A model generated the notes under the pieces. It was not told the origin of the DNA. It saw nothing but the letters and a program-made list of their open reading frames with translations, and searched no databases. This document shows positions 8,171-16,365 of a DNA stretch of 43,505 nt, one piece after another. The translations under genes and the position numbers were made by a program. Source of the DNA: Gammaproteobacteria bacterium (GTDB lineage Bacteria; Pseudomonadota; Gammaproteobacteria; Thiohalobacterales; Thiohalobacteraceae); NCBI GenBank assembly GCA_019911805.1, contig JAIOJV010000051.1, forward strand, positions 1 to 43,505, read 5' to 3'. How positions within the stretch are numbered: position 1 is the stretch's first letter; each line of letters begins with the position of its first letter.

Positions 8171-8764
8171 TCAGGCGGCGGATTCGTGCTCTGCACAGTC
8201 GACGCGCAGATGTCGCTCGGCCATGGGCGCGCCTACGAACGCACAGAAATGCGGTGTGCTCGTGCCCGGCGCGACGTTCTCGCGGAAGTGTCGGCAGCTC
8301 ACACAGGTGCGCTGTGGGGCGATCAATTGGCGCTGCTGCAATTGCCGGATCATCTTGATCACCAATGCGAGCATTACTTCCTGCTCGCTCTCCGACAGGC
8401 CTTCGACCACCGGTACGAAGCTGGCCGGCCATTCTCGAGCGATCCGCAATCCTTTCGTCGTCGCTTTCAGCATGATCGCGCGTCCATCCGAGATATCCGC
8501 TTGTTTGCGCAACAGCGACTTGCGTTCCAGGGTAGTCACAGCATCGCTGGCCGTGGCCTTGCGTACCCCCGCGTGCGCTGCGGCTGCGGTGAGACGAACC
8601 CCCTCGGTTCGGTTGGCGACGAACCGAAGGATGTCGGCCTGGGTGGGGGACAGACCGGCTGCCTCGGCTGCCTGCCAATCCAGCTGCCGCGCCACCGCAG
8701 CGAGCCGGGTCAACCCGTCGGCGATGCGGCGTTCCAACGGTTCCGAGATGTGGTCGAACTTCAT
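8171..8764 (-). CDS. MarR family regulator with C-terminal Cys-rich tail
   Basis: 197 residues. The first about 145 are a MarR winged helix (LSPTQADILRFVANR, then a recognition region with RKATASDAVTTLERKSL and a wing DGRAIMLKAT). The tail, absent from ordinary MarR proteins, has four cysteines in CVSC, HFC and DC (within about 153-192), arranged like a metal or Fe-S/zinc site or a redox switch. The ATG at 8764 is chosen; a TTG three codons earlier is possible. It lies upstream of the P460 operon, separated by a terminator. TTAG-N5-CTAA motifs around its start may be its operator. It probably senses an oxidative or nitrosative signal; the ligand is unknown. Confidence 0.8.
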   Translation of the reverse strand: MKFDHISEPLERRIADGLTRLAAVARQLDWQAAEAAGLSPTQADILRFVANRTEGVRLTAAAAHAGVRKATASDAVTTLERKSLLRKQADISDGRAIMLKATTKGLRIAREWPASFVPVVEGLSESEQEVMLALVIKMIRQLQQRQLIAPQRTCVSCRHFRENVAPGTSTPHFCAFVGAPMAERHLRVDCAEHESAA

Positions 8765-8864
8765 AGTTAGCAATCCTAATCATTAGTTCCGGGTTGTCAA
8801 GCCTCGGTGCAACCTTCCACCGGGGTCGTGGCGGGAATGCCGTGCCTGCTGGCGCCGGGACCTC

Positions 8865-8943
8865 GTAGGGTGCGTCGGCGTCAGCGACGCACCGGCGGTG
8901 GTACGAACCCCGGTGCGTCAGGCTGCGCCTCGACGCACCCTAC
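8865..8943. repeat. REP-like inverted repeat (GTAGGGTGCGTCG family)
   Basis: GTAGGGTGCGTCG at 8865-8877 is the exact inverted complement of 8931-8943. Between them is a second pair, CGACGCACCG and CGGTGCGTCA. This GTAGGGTGCGT...ACGCACCCTAC type is, from general knowledge, a widespread dispersed palindrome in gammaproteobacteria mobilised by RAYT transposases; a RAYT remnant lies at 12406. Confidence 0.7.
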
Positions 8944-8968
8944 CAGGCGCACCGGAAGGAGTTTTGAG

Positions 8969-8992
8969 GTAGGAGCGCCATTCCCGGCGCGA
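8969..8992. repeat. REP-like element (GTAGGAGCGCC...GGCGCGA)
   Basis: GTAGGAGCGCCATTCCCGGCGCGA resembles the well-known Pseudomonas/Xanthomonas REP core (GTAGGAGCG-x-x-CTTG-x-x-CGCGA), with GCGCC pairing to GGCGC. It is a single copy in this window. Confidence 0.55.
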
Positions 8993-9106
8993 TGATCCGG
9001 GTCCGCCATGCCCATGACCAGCGATATGCCACTTCAAACCCGGTTCCTGTTCGCGTAGGGTTTATGGGACAGCCGTGATGTGGCATTTGTTTGCGAGGTG
9101 AATACG

Positions 9107-9289
9107 ATGGGTGGCTGGGGTTGTCCACACGATAATAATGGTCGGTGCATGAAGGTGCCGGGTCGTGCATGCGATCCTGGTATGAAGGGCTGCGTATTGT
9201 TTGGCCGTTTTACCTTCAGCAACGAGGAGAAAAACCGACCCGGTGGGGCGAGGCAGCGGCGGCAAAAGCAGGATGATAAAAAAGAATAA
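9107..9289 (+). CDS. Small four-Cys protein, conserved hypothetical
   Basis: 60 residues. The N-terminal half carries four cysteines (6, 14, 22, 29) in MGGWGCPH, GRC, CDPGMKGC, followed by VLFGRFTFSNEEKNR and a basic, disordered tail. The spacing suggests a metal or Fe-S site. I recall similar short proteins in other proteobacteria but no function. The ATG at 9107 has GAGGTG six bases upstream; a GTG at 9080 would add nine residues without a ribosome site. It converges on soxX with a shared terminator hairpin between them. Confidence 0.65.
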   Translation: MGGWGCPHDNNGRCMKVPGRACDPGMKGCVLFGRFTFSNEEKNRPGGARQRRQKQDDKKE

Positions 9290-9645
9290 GTGACCAGCTC
9301 TCTGGCATCCTGCAAAAAAAGTCGTTCTCCCCCGTCGGAAGAGGAAGGGGGATTTATTCAGCGGTTGTCGGCGGCAGGCCGGGCAGGTCCTCGGCCTCAG
9401 TCATCAAGTGCCAGGCCAAACCACGTTCTGGTTGCGACGTCACCCCGTCGAGAAACAACGGGTGGAAATGGACAGACCCGGATGACGCACCCACTGGAGA
9501 CCGGGCTGCGCAAGGATAGCAAGACCGGCAACCAGGGTGCGTTCGCGCGCGCAACGGCCACCAGCCGCTGACAGGCCACCGGGAGCGATGCGACGGCTAC
9601 CCGGCGGTCTTTGCAGACGGCCGGGGAGGGCCGTCGGAGCACGCT
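9290..9645. other. Convergent intergenic region between the small Cys gene and soxX
   Basis: Apart from the terminator at 9311-9352 I see no gene I can support. One minus-strand frame ending at 9358 (a tail rich in E, D, L, P) lies just before the terminator, but it has no start, ribosome site or recognisable similarity. Confidence 0.4.
9311..9352 (-). terminator. Bidirectional terminator after soxAX and the small Cys gene
   Basis: TCCCCC and GGGGGA (9328-9352 region) form a stem. On the minus strand a run of seven T's follows a few bases later, fitting the end of the soxA-soxX transcript. On the plus strand the stem is followed by ATTTATT and may also stop the small gene ending at 9289. Confidence 0.55.
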
Positions 9646-10341
9646 CTACTGGTTGACCGGGGACTCCGGGTCCAACAGGTAGGCCATCACGTCGCGGATC
9701 TGCTCCTGCGTCAACACCCCGTTGCTGCCGAAGCGCGGCATGCGCGTACACGGGAAGTAGGCATGGGCGTTGTAGATCATGTCATAGGTGTATTTCAGGA
9801 TCTGCTCGCTGGTCCCGCGGAGCTTTCCATAGTTCTTCAGGCTCAGACCCACGGTACCGAAGGTGAACTCCTGTGGGTCCATCTCATGGCAGGCGTAGCA
9901 GTTGCCGCCGGGCGCTTCCTTACTGTGGTCGTCGACCCGATGGCCGATCCGGAAGCCATAACCGGAGCGCGCCACTTCGTTGCCCTTCTTCCAGTCACCG
10001 AGCTTGATGCCATCCTCCGGATAGACGATGGACGCTTGGGCCAGCCCGATCACCTTCGCCTGGGTCTCGCTGTCCAGAGGCGCATCCTTGGACGCCGAAC
10101 AGATCTTCTGGATCTCGTCCTGGATCATGCGATCCCGCGAGACCCCGCCCTCCTGGGTCTTGGCGTCCAGCACGAAGCCGTTGGCGTCGAAGATGAGGTA
10201 GTCGGCCAGCTGTTCGGGCGTCATCGCCGTGTAGTCGGCACCCTTGGCCGGGTCGGTCTCGGCTATGGCACCGCCGCCGATGATGGAGACGAAGGGTACG
10301 AGCACGGCCAGCGCCGCCGCGTGTGTCTTCAGGTTTGCCAT
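9646..10341 (-). CDS. soxX: Sulfur-oxidation cytochrome SoxX
   Basis: Mono-haem subunit of the periplasmic SoxAX complex, which links thiosulfate to SoxYZ. 231 residues: signal peptide to about residue 27, haem site CYACH at 148-152, and the family's C-terminal block TRMPRFG (distal Met201) followed by LTQEQIRDVMAYLLDPESPVN. AGGAG precedes the ATG. It follows soxA by 40 bases in the same operon. Other sox genes (soxYZ, soxB) are not in the window and must lie elsewhere if the pathway is complete. Confidence 0.92.
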   Translation of the reverse strand: MANLKTHAAALAVLVPFVSIIGGGAIAETDPAKGADYTAMTPEQLADYLIFDANGFVLDAKTQEGGVSRDRMIQDEIQKICSASKDAPLDSETQAKVIGLAQASIVYPEDGIKLGDWKKGNEVARSGYGFRIGHRVDDHSKEAPGGNCYACHEMDPQEFTFGTVGLSLKNYGKLRGTSEQILKYTYDMIYNAHAYFPCTRMPRFGSNGVLTQEQIRDVMAYLLDPESPVNQ

Positions 10342-10381
10342 TGTAGATTCTCCTCTGGTGGGTACGGCTTGCGGCCGGCGC

Positions 10382-11236
10382 TCAGCGCTTCATATCGGGC
10401 AGGATGGCCGGCTGGCCACGGGCTGCATCCGTCCAGAACGAAATCACCGCAATCGATGCGTCAGAACCCGCGATGACCTGTGCCTGGCGCATCTGCCAAT
10501 AGCAACCGCGCAGACGGTGCTGGCTGCTGCGCACCTCCTGATGGCCCACCCGGTAGGCCGGCCAGGAGACTGCCTTGGTCCATTCCTCCGGTATCTTCAG
10601 GTTCGGCAACACCGAGGCCCGGATGCGCTTGCCGGTCTGGCCGTGACAGGTGTTGCAGCTGAAATCCATGACCCCGGCTCGACGGTAGAACATGACCTCA
10701 CCGGCGTCACGCATCGCCTTTTCCAGCGGATGATCCAGCGGCGGGTTCCACGCATAACCGCTCGACTTGCCGCCGATATAGGTCTGCAGCTTCATCATGT
10801 CGGAAGAAGAGCCGTGCAGCTTGGTGACCGCGGGGTCATCGGCGGGGAAGCCCTGCAGGGTCGTCATGCAGTAGATCAGGCGGTTCTGCAGGTCCATGAC
10901 CTTACCGGTGTCTTCGAAATAGCGCGGCATCTCTGCGTAGGCACCGTCCAGTACACCGGGGCCCTTGCCGAAGTCACATCCCTCCAGTGACACGTTTTTC
11001 GGGCCACGGCGCTCGTGAAACAGCGCCTCGCCTTCCTCCGCGACCCAAAGGGCCGGGTTGTCCGGCATCATCATCAGGTTCTGCTCGCTCTGGGTGAGAT
11101 AGGCATCATCGGGGTTCTTGCTGATGATGCCGTTCAGGACATCCTCGGGTGGCTCGTACGAATCGTAGGATTCTGCAGCCGCCGCGCCCACCAGGGCCAG
11201 CGTTGCAGACAGCACCCACGTGATCTTTTTACGCAT
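10382..11236 (-). CDS. soxA: Sulfur-oxidation cytochrome SoxA (one haem-binding motif)
   Basis: Catalytic subunit of SoxAX. 284 residues with a signal peptide to about 20. A single CxxCH motif, CNTCH at 194-198, is present, and the active-site cysteine is Cys245 in GCYWQMR. Where diheme SoxA proteins carry a first CxxCH, this one has only GCDFGKG (Cys87) with Cys123 downstream, possibly a disulfide, so it is the monohaem type. The ATG at 11236 is chosen because AGGAGA precedes it and a signal peptide follows; the frame stays open further upstream without support. It is the first gene of the soxA-soxX operon. Confidence 0.92.
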   Translation of the reverse strand: MRKKITWVLSATLALVGAAAAESYDSYEPPEDVLNGIISKNPDDAYLTQSEQNLMMMPDNPALWVAEEGEALFHERRGPKNVSLEGCDFGKGPGVLDGAYAEMPRYFEDTGKVMDLQNRLIYCMTTLQGFPADDPAVTKLHGSSSDMMKLQTYIGGKSSGYAWNPPLDHPLEKAMRDAGEVMFYRRAGVMDFSCNTCHGQTGKRIRASVLPNLKIPEEWTKAVSWPAYRVGHQEVRSSQHRLRGCYWQMRQAQVIAGSDASIAVISFWTDAARGQPAILPDMKR

Positions 11237-11326
11237 GGCTGTTCTCCTCATCTCCTGATCGACTGGTCGTCGATTAGTGTAATGATGCGGCACGACCGAC
11301 GGCACCGGGCCGCGTGTGGTATATCT

Positions 11327-11355
11327 AGCGTAGTGAGCGCTTTTACTTGCGTCAA
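11327..11355 (-). promoter_or_regulatory. Predicted soxA promoter
   Basis: On the minus strand TTGACG (11350-11355) and TACGCT (11327-11332) are spaced 17 bases apart, about 90 bases before the soxA start codon. The -35 is near consensus; the -10 is weaker. Not tested. Confidence 0.45.
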
Positions 11356-11598
11356 TCGAAGACCGGTTGCGGAAGAATGTTGGTCCGAGGCGCACAAAAC
11401 CCCAGAAATAAAAACCGCCGTAACCGCGCCGGGGCCGCCTGACCTGGCAGCACACCGGGCCTCTTCTCAGCTGCGCCCGCCAGCAGCGCTGGCATCCCCG
11501 ATTCGGCGTCGTCTCAGCGGCAAAAAACCGTCACCTTGCAGTGTGCGCCGTGTAGCACGCCTCCTGGCGAAGGTGTTTCACAGGAACGGCCATTAACG

Positions 11599-11625
11599 AC
11601 CGGATTTCGGGCAGATAAATCCGGT
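11599..11625. promoter_or_regulatory. Perfect 9-bp dyad upstream of the DsrE-like gene
   Basis: ACCGGATTT at 11599-11607 and AAATCCGGT at 11617-11625 are exact inverted complements around a 9-base spacer, giving an 18-bp centre-to-centre geometry typical of dimeric regulator sites. It is about 190 bases before the start codon at 11809. The regulator is unknown. Confidence 0.4.
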
Positions 11626-11808
11626 TCCAGCCATCTCACGGCCATATGCCCGATCGATAGCGGGTGGCAATTGGTGCCTTTCATTCGCCGCCGGCGACCG
11701 GCGCATCTGCCAGCCGCTGTGCAGATGCCGACGCGAGGGGGTGTTAGCATCACCCGAAGCGGCCCGCGAATCCGCGGCGCCGGCATCATCCACCCGTGAG
11801 GAGCTATC

Positions 11809-12321
11809 ATGAATACGCCCCGATTTTCCGCTATCGGCGTGCACTCGCTGCTGGGCCTGCTGCTGTTGGGCAGCGTCATCACCGGCCTGTCGCCGCCAAC
11901 GGCCCGGGCCGCGGAGGTGGCCAAGGTCGTCTACCATGCCGATTTCGCCGACCCACGTCGCTTCAGCGCGATGCTGACCAGCATCAACAATATGGTCACC
12001 GTCTACCAGAACGAGCTGATCGACTACGATGTACGCATCGTGTTCGTCGCCCACGGCATCCGTTTCGTCACCGACAACAAGCTCAGCGGTACGCCGTTCG
12101 AGGAAGACGCGGCGATGGCCGAGCGTCGCGCCAATAACGCCGGTCGTCTGAAGGCACTGCGCAGCGTGCAGGGGGTGAAACTCGAGCTGTGCAACATCAC
12201 CCGCAGCGAGATCGGACTCGCCGAAGACCAGCTGTACGAAGGCGTGACGCTGGTACCCTCGGGGGTGGTAGAGATCGCCCAACTGCAGAACGATGGCTTT
12301 GCGTATATCAAGATCGAGTGA
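11809..12321 (+). CDS. Exported DsrE-family protein
   Basis: 170 residues: a hydrophobic signal sequence (about 12-35, ending ARAA) followed by a DsrE/DsrF-like domain. The VYHADFADPRRFSAMLTSI, VYQNELIDYDVRIVFVAHGI and GVTLVPSGVVEIAQLQNDGFAYIKI blocks are typical of exported DsrE-like proteins. A single cysteine in the mature part (in KLELCNIT) is at the position expected for sulfur-carrier function. GAGGAG lies before the ATG. It is divergent from soxA, which makes a role in sulfur handling plausible. It is not the dsrE of the cytoplasmic dsr operon. Confidence 0.82.
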   Translation: MNTPRFSAIGVHSLLGLLLLGSVITGLSPPTARAAEVAKVVYHADFADPRRFSAMLTSINNMVTVYQNELIDYDVRIVFVAHGIRFVTDNKLSGTPFEEDAAMAERRANNAGRLKALRSVQGVKLELCNITRSEIGLAEDQLYEGVTLVPSGVVEIAQLQNDGFAYIKIE

Positions 12322-12945
12322 CCTGTCCGGGAGCGCCCGCCAGCGGCCGTGAAGGCCTCTGCGCGGGCGTCGCTGATCGACGCCAGCCGCTGGCTGCTGA
12401 CCTGACAGCGCGATATCGAGTTGAACCCGGTGCGCGCAGGCATGGTAAATCGAGCGGGGCAGCATCGCTGGTCGAGTTACCGCCACAATGCGTCGGTGGG
12501 GGTGGAAGGTCACTGGCCGGGCGGTTTGATCAGTCAGGTACTGGGTCTCCTCGAAAACCGAATAGGCCATGCCGTGGAAGCCCAGGGCGGTGTGATCGGC
12601 GGGGACCGCGTCATTGGTCATCGTCGAAGCCAAGAGGTCGGCGTCCACGGGCCAGGTGGCCGGAGGGGAGGCCGAAGCCTATATCACCCTCGACAGATTC
12701 GTGCAGGCGATACGCCGGTTGTATTGCGACATGTAACAGTCGGGTACGGATGACGTCGCCAACGCCAGAATTGTGGAAGTCATCGAGCTGTTGAGCTGGT
12801 CTGACGCACTGTTTCGGACGATCCTCCTGCCCGGCTCACCCGCTGAATTTGCGCCGGCCAACCTATAGACGACCAACGCCCTGCCGATACGGGAAAGGCT
12901 GAACCAGGCACACTCGTACACTGTGACCCAGGTGGGAGAGCATCC
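12322..12945. other. Decayed intergenic region with transposase and other gene debris
   Basis: 624 bases with no intact gene. A RAYT fragment (12406-12549) is listed separately. After it, 12602-12736 reads VIVEAKRSASTG and then YITLDRFVQAIRRLYCDM before a TAA, in a frame stopped upstream; this looks like the end of some protein, but I cannot place it. An inverted repeat around CCAGCGGC/GCCGCTGG lies at about 12340-12393. Confidence 0.45.
12406..12549 (+). pseudogene. RAYT (REP-associated tyrosine transposase) C-terminal remnant
   Basis: Directly after a stop codon the frame reads DIELNPVRAGMVNRAGQHRW and then SSYRHNA. IELNPVRAGMV followed by WSSYRHNA is the hallmark C-terminal block of the TnpA_REP/Y1-transposase family. 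The catalytic HUH domain is missing, so this is a remnant. It fits the REP-like repeats at 8865 and 8969, which such enzymes spread. Confidence 0.8.
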
Positions 12946-13803
12946 GTGGACGACGACTTGAAGGGAAAATCGACGCAGGCTGCCGCAGATACCGGCAAGC
13001 CGGGCGGGATGGCCAAGAACCTGCTGATGTTGGGTGGCGGCGTCGTGGTTGCGGCGATTGTCGGCTTCGTCATGTCGTCCGGCCCGGAGCAGTCGGCACC
13101 GGCCGCACCCCAGCCCGCGACGACGACCGAAGCCGACACGGGACCGACCCACTCCGATCACGCCAAACGCCTCGCCGAGATCGAGAACACGGCGGCACGC
13201 CTGGCGGCTGCCTCGGCGGTACGTGCCCGCGCCGCCGCCGAAGCCGAGGCCGAGCGTATCCGCATCGAGAACGAACGCCTGGAACAGCAGGCCGCCGAGG
13301 AACGTGAACGCGCCGCCGCAGCCGAGGCCGAACGCCTGCGGCAGCGCGAGCAGGAGCTCGCCCAGGCCCAGCACGCCGAACAGGCACGGCTGGCGGCCGA
13401 GCGCGAAGCCGCCAGAAAGGCCGCAGAGGCCCGTATCGCCGCCGAGACGCGTGCCGCCGAGGAGGCCGAGCGCCGCCGTGTCGAAGCCGAGCGTCAGGCC
13501 GCACAACGTGCCGAACAGGCACGCCTGGCGGCCGAGGCGGAAGCGCAGAAGGCGCGCGAGGCCGAACAGGCCCGACGCCTGGCAGCCGAAGCGGAGGCAC
13601 CGCAGGTACGCGACGAGGCGGCAACCGTCCGCGCAGCCGAACAGGCGGTACGGAGAAAGTTCGGCTCCACGATGCCTGCAGAAACACCGCCGGTCGCACA
13701 GGCCAACACCGCCCCGGAAGACGCAGCGACTCCGGGCGAGGCAAAATTCAGTGCCGACCCCTGCCAGGGGCCCACCGCGAAGTACCTGTCGACCTGCCGC
13801 TAA
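12946..13803 (+). CDS. Single-pass membrane protein with TolA-like Ala/Glu coiled coil
   Basis: 285 residues: a short hydrophilic start, one membrane segment at about 24-45, then about 160 residues almost wholly of A, E, R and Q in heptad-like repeats, a long helix of the kind seen in TolA domain II. A less repetitive end finishes in DPCQGPTAKYLSTC, with two cysteines that may form a disulfide. Start is GTG at 12946 with GGGAGAG upstream. There is no TolA domain III and no tol/pal neighbours, so I do not call it tolA. Low-complexity composition makes family searches unreliable; probably a periplasm-spanning protein. Confidence 0.7.
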   Translation: MDDDLKGKSTQAAADTGKPGGMAKNLLMLGGGVVVAAIVGFVMSSGPEQSAPAAPQPATTTEADTGPTHSDHAKRLAEIENTAARLAAASAVRARAAAEAEAERIRIENERLEQQAAEERERAAAAEAERLRQREQELAQAQHAEQARLAAEREAARKAAEARIAAETRAAEEAERRRVEAERQAAQRAEQARLAAEAEAQKAREAEQARRLAAEAEAPQVRDEAATVRAAEQAVRRKFGSTMPAETPPVAQANTAPEDAATPGEAKFSADPCQGPTAKYLSTCR

Positions 13804-13990
13804 TGTTCCTTGTCATACAGCGGCGTAACACATGTGCTCACGCGGGTACGAAGGACTTGGCGTGCGCGTTACAATAAAAATGGCGTTGTCCGAGGATCAA
13901 GGTACCCCTCTCTCGTTTTATCATTTCTCGCCAGCCCTCTGATCTTGCTCCGATTCCACAGGTAGCCGCGGCCGGCACCGGGTACAGGGT

Positions 13991-15430
13991 TCATTCCGCC
14001 TCATGCCGGCCGGCGGACACGCGATCATCAGCGGGCAATACGATCTCGAAACGGGTCACGCCGTCCGCAGAGGTGACCGATATGCGGCCCTGATGTGCTG
14101 CGACGATGGACTTGGTGATGGCCAGGCCGAGGCCTGCACTGCCGCTGCCGTTGCCGCCGCGGGTGCGGGAGGGGTCGGCGCGATAGAAACGGTCGAAGAG
14201 ATGGGGCAGGTGGTTCGGAGGGATCTCCGGACCGGGGTTTTCCACCGCCACCGCGATGCCGCCGTCGTCCCGCACGGCGATGGACGCCAGGATGGTCCGG
14301 CCGCGCCCCGTGTAACGCAGCGCGTTCGACAGCAGGTTGCCGAGGGCCCGGCGTAGCATGAGCCGGTCCCCGGTGACCGTGCCGGCGCCGCGCACCGTCA
14401 GTGTGACCCCCGATTCCTCGGCCAACGGCTCATAGAATTCGCTGAGCTGGCGGAGTTCGGTCGCCAGATCGACCGTGTCGTGCTGGGGCACGATGAGCCC
14501 GCGGTCCGCCTGTGCCAGAAAGAGCATGTCCGCGGTCATCCGGGCGAGGCGCTCGTATTCCTCGAGGTTCGAGCTGAGGATCTCCCGGTATTCGTCCGCC
14601 GAACGCGCCTTCGACAGCGCGACCTGGGTCTGGGTCATGAGGTTGCCGATGGGCGCGCGCAGCTCGTGCGCCAGATCGGAGGAGAAGTCCGACAGGCGCT
14701 GGAAGGCCTCCGCGAGACGGGCCAGCATGTCGTTGAACGATACGGCCAGGTCCGTCAGCTCTGCGGGGACCGTGTCGAGTTGCAGACGATCATCGAGTTG
14801 GCGGGCGGAGATGCCCTTGGCGACGAGGGCGATGCGCCGCACCGGTGCCAGGCCCACATGGGCGGCAAACCAGCCCAGCAGCGCCGAAACGGCGATGCCG
14901 AAGATGAACAGTGCCCAGAGGGATTCCTCGAAGGTCTGGATGAATTCGTGCCGGTGCCGTATGTCGAGGGCGATCGCGACGGTGAAGCGCGACCGCCCCG
15001 CAAGACCGGTCGGCACCACAGCCGCGATGCCCCAATAGATGTGGCCGGCGTGTTCCCAGGTGACGGGATTGGACGGTCGGGACATGGCGGCATAGTGCCT
15101 GTCCGTCAGGCTCGGCGGGAAGTAGGCATCCGGTGTGGCGTACAGCGGCCGACCCGCCTGATCCAGGACCGCGACCGACAGGGCGGGGTGCCCGATCAGC
15201 GCGGCGTCGAGCTGCTGCGGGAGCGCGTCGAGATCGGCGGCCGAGTGGACCTGGGCGAGGGCGTGGCGGGTCAGTTCGAGTTTACCCCGCAGTTCGCCGA
15301 GGTCCATTTCTTCGAAATGCCGTTCGGCGACGAGGCCGGTCAGGGCGCCGACCGCCACCAGCACCGTGGTGGACGCCAGGGCGAACAGCAGGGTCAGACG
15401 CAGCGTGATCGAACGGCGCCACGCCATCAT
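13991..15430 (-). CDS. cusS: Heavy-metal sensor histidine kinase (CusS/CopS-like)
   Basis: 479 residues with two membrane segments (about 10-32 and 173-193) flanking a periplasmic sensor of about 140 residues, then HAMP. The phosphoacceptor is His255 in [13 protein letters not shown], followed by the HATPase domain with LLSNALRYT and GLGLAI. The sensor and the [10 protein letters not shown] box are typical of the CusS/CopS/SilS branch. It overlaps the regulator gene by four bases, so they are co-translated. It is divergent from a CusCBA-type operon across a shared palindrome. Ag(I)/Cu(I) is the likely signal; the periplasmic metal ligands cannot be assigned with certainty. Confidence 0.87.
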   Translation of the reverse strand: MMAWRRSITLRLTLLFALASTTVLVAVGALTGLVAERHFEEMDLGELRGKLELTRHALAQVHSAADLDALPQQLDAALIGHPALSVAVLDQAGRPLYATPDAYFPPSLTDRHYAAMSRPSNPVTWEHAGHIYWGIAAVVPTGLAGRSRFTVAIALDIRHRHEFIQTFEESLWALFIFGIAVSALLGWFAAHVGLAPVRRIALVAKGISARQLDDRLQLDTVPAELTDLAVSFNDMLARLAEAFQRLSDFSSDLAHELRAPIGNLMTQTQVALSKARSADEYREILSSNLEEYERLARMTADMLFLAQADRGLIVPQHDTVDLATELRQLSEFYEPLAEESGVTLTVRGAGTVTGDRLMLRRALGNLLSNALRYTGRGRTILASIAVRDDGGIAVAVENPGPEIPPNHLPHLFDRFYRADPSRTRGGNGSGSAGLGLAITKSIVAAHQGRISVTSADGVTRFEIVLPADDRVSAGRHEAE

Positions 15431-16107
15431 GTGGATGCCGGGACTTCGAGGATATACCCCATGCCACGGATCGTATGGATCAGCTTGGGTGTGAAGGCGT
15501 CATCGACCTTCGCGCGCAGGCGCCGAATGGCAACCTCGATGACGTTGGTGTCGCTGTCGAAATTCATATCCCAGACCTGCGAGGCGATCAGGGAGCGCGG
15601 CAGCACCTCGCCCTGGCGGCGCAGCAGCAGTTCCAGCAGCGCGAATTCCTTGGCGGTGAGATCGATACGTGTTCCACCGCGAGAGGCGCGCCGCGTGAGC
15701 AGGTCCAGTTCCAGATCGGCCGCGCTGAGGACACTCGGCTCGGTATAGCGGCCACGGCGCAGCAGGGTGCGCACGCGGGCCAACAGTTCGGCGAACGAAA
15801 AGGGTTTGACGAGGTAGTCGTCCGCCCCCAGCTCGAGCCCCTTCACCCGGTCCCCGACCTGATCGCGCGCGGTCAGAAAGATGACCGGTGTCTCCTGGCC
15901 CGCACGGCGCAGGGATTGCAGCACCTGCCAGCCGTCTATGCCGGGAAGCATGACGTCGAGAATGATCAGGTCGTAGGGCTCCGTCAGCCCCAGTTGCACA
16001 CCGTCCAGACCGTCCCGCACGAGGTCCACGACGAAGCCGGCCTCGCTGAGGCCCTGCTTCAGGTAGTCGCCGGTCTTCTGCTCGTCTTCGACGATAAGGA
16101 TTTTCAC
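15427..16107 (-). CDS. cusR: OmpR-family copper response regulator (CusR/CopR-like)
   Basis: 226 residues: receiver domain with acidic pocket E7/D8, phosphorylation site Asp51 in ILDVMLPG and Lys101 in [10 protein letters not shown], then an OmpR-type winged helix (about 130-222) with [23 protein letters not shown], close to CusR/CopR. The GTG at 16105-16107 is chosen because AGGAGA precedes it and [16 protein letters not shown] is the conserved N-terminus; the open frame upstream lacks support. It is expected to bind the palindrome at 16222-16245 and activate both sides. Confidence 0.88.
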   Translation of the reverse strand: MKILIVEDEQKTGDYLKQGLSEAGFVVDLVRDGLDGVQLGLTEPYDLIILDVMLPGIDGWQVLQSLRRAGQETPVIFLTARDQVGDRVKGLELGADDYLVKPFSFAELLARVRTLLRRGRYTEPSVLSAADLELDLLTRRASRGGTRIDLTAKEFALLELLLRRQGEVLPRSLIASQVWDMNFDSDTNVIEVAIRRLRAKVDDAFTPKLIHTIRGMGYILEVPAST

Positions 16108-16221
16108 GGGATCTCCTGTGGGCTGAGGGGGTTGGCCGCACACCAGCCGTGACGCAGGTGTCACACGCAGGCCCAGCTGCGGTATTGTTGGCGCCCTGCA
16201 CCCCATCCGGCAAGCCTGCAG

Positions 16222-16245
16222 CGACATTACAAAAGTGTAATGTCG
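16222..16245. promoter_or_regulatory. Cop/Cus box: perfect palindrome between cusR and the efflux operon
   Basis: CGACATTACA (16222-16231), AAAG, TGTAATGTCG (16236-16245): a perfect 10-bp inverted repeat with the ATTACA...TGTAAT core of CopR/CusR boxes. It is midway between the divergent start codons (16107 and 16366). A TGTTAT -10-like element at 16272-16277 would place the box about 50 bases upstream of the efflux transcript start, the distance seen for an activator site at E. coli cusC. Confidence 0.75.
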
Positions 16246-16365
16246 ACGTCACCCTGCCAACAGGGAGCGGCTGTTATCGTGACGGCACAATGAGCGGGAT
16301 GCGGCGTGCGGGCCCGGTCCTGGCTCCGCCACCGGATCGGGTGTACTGGACGAGGGTTCACTGTC

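Larger units (their letters stand above)
8765..9106. other. Intergenic stretch with two REP-like palindromes
   Basis: This gene-free stretch holds two repeats listed separately (8865-8943 and 8969-8992), the marR promoter at its left end, and the start region of a small Cys-rich gene at its right end (GAGGTG six bases before the ATG at 9107). I see no other coding region. Confidence 0.6.
11237..11808. other. Divergent intergenic region between soxA and the DsrE-like gene
   Basis: 572 bases without a supportable gene. It holds a soxA promoter (11327-11355) and a dyad at 11599-11625, both listed separately. An open frame on the plus strand ending at 11799 has no ribosome site and amino-acid content unlike a real protein. 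Confidence 0.5.

Noticed and set aside
8127-8786. Overlapping frames on both strands across marR
   Set aside because: Only the minus-strand MarR frame shows a recognisable fold and a terminator; the others are shadows.
11536-11799. Plus-strand frame ending just before the DsrE-like gene
   Set aside because: No ribosome site, odd composition, and the region contains promoter-like and dyad elements instead.
11593-12648. 351-codon minus-strand frame opposite the DsrE-like gene and the RAYT remnant
   Set aside because: It is antisense to a well-supported gene and lacks any domain.
12602-12736. VIVEAKRSASTG...RFVQAIRRLYCDM reading
   Set aside because: It could be the tail of a nuclease-like protein, but no start, no family match I can defend, and a stop just upstream; described only as debris.
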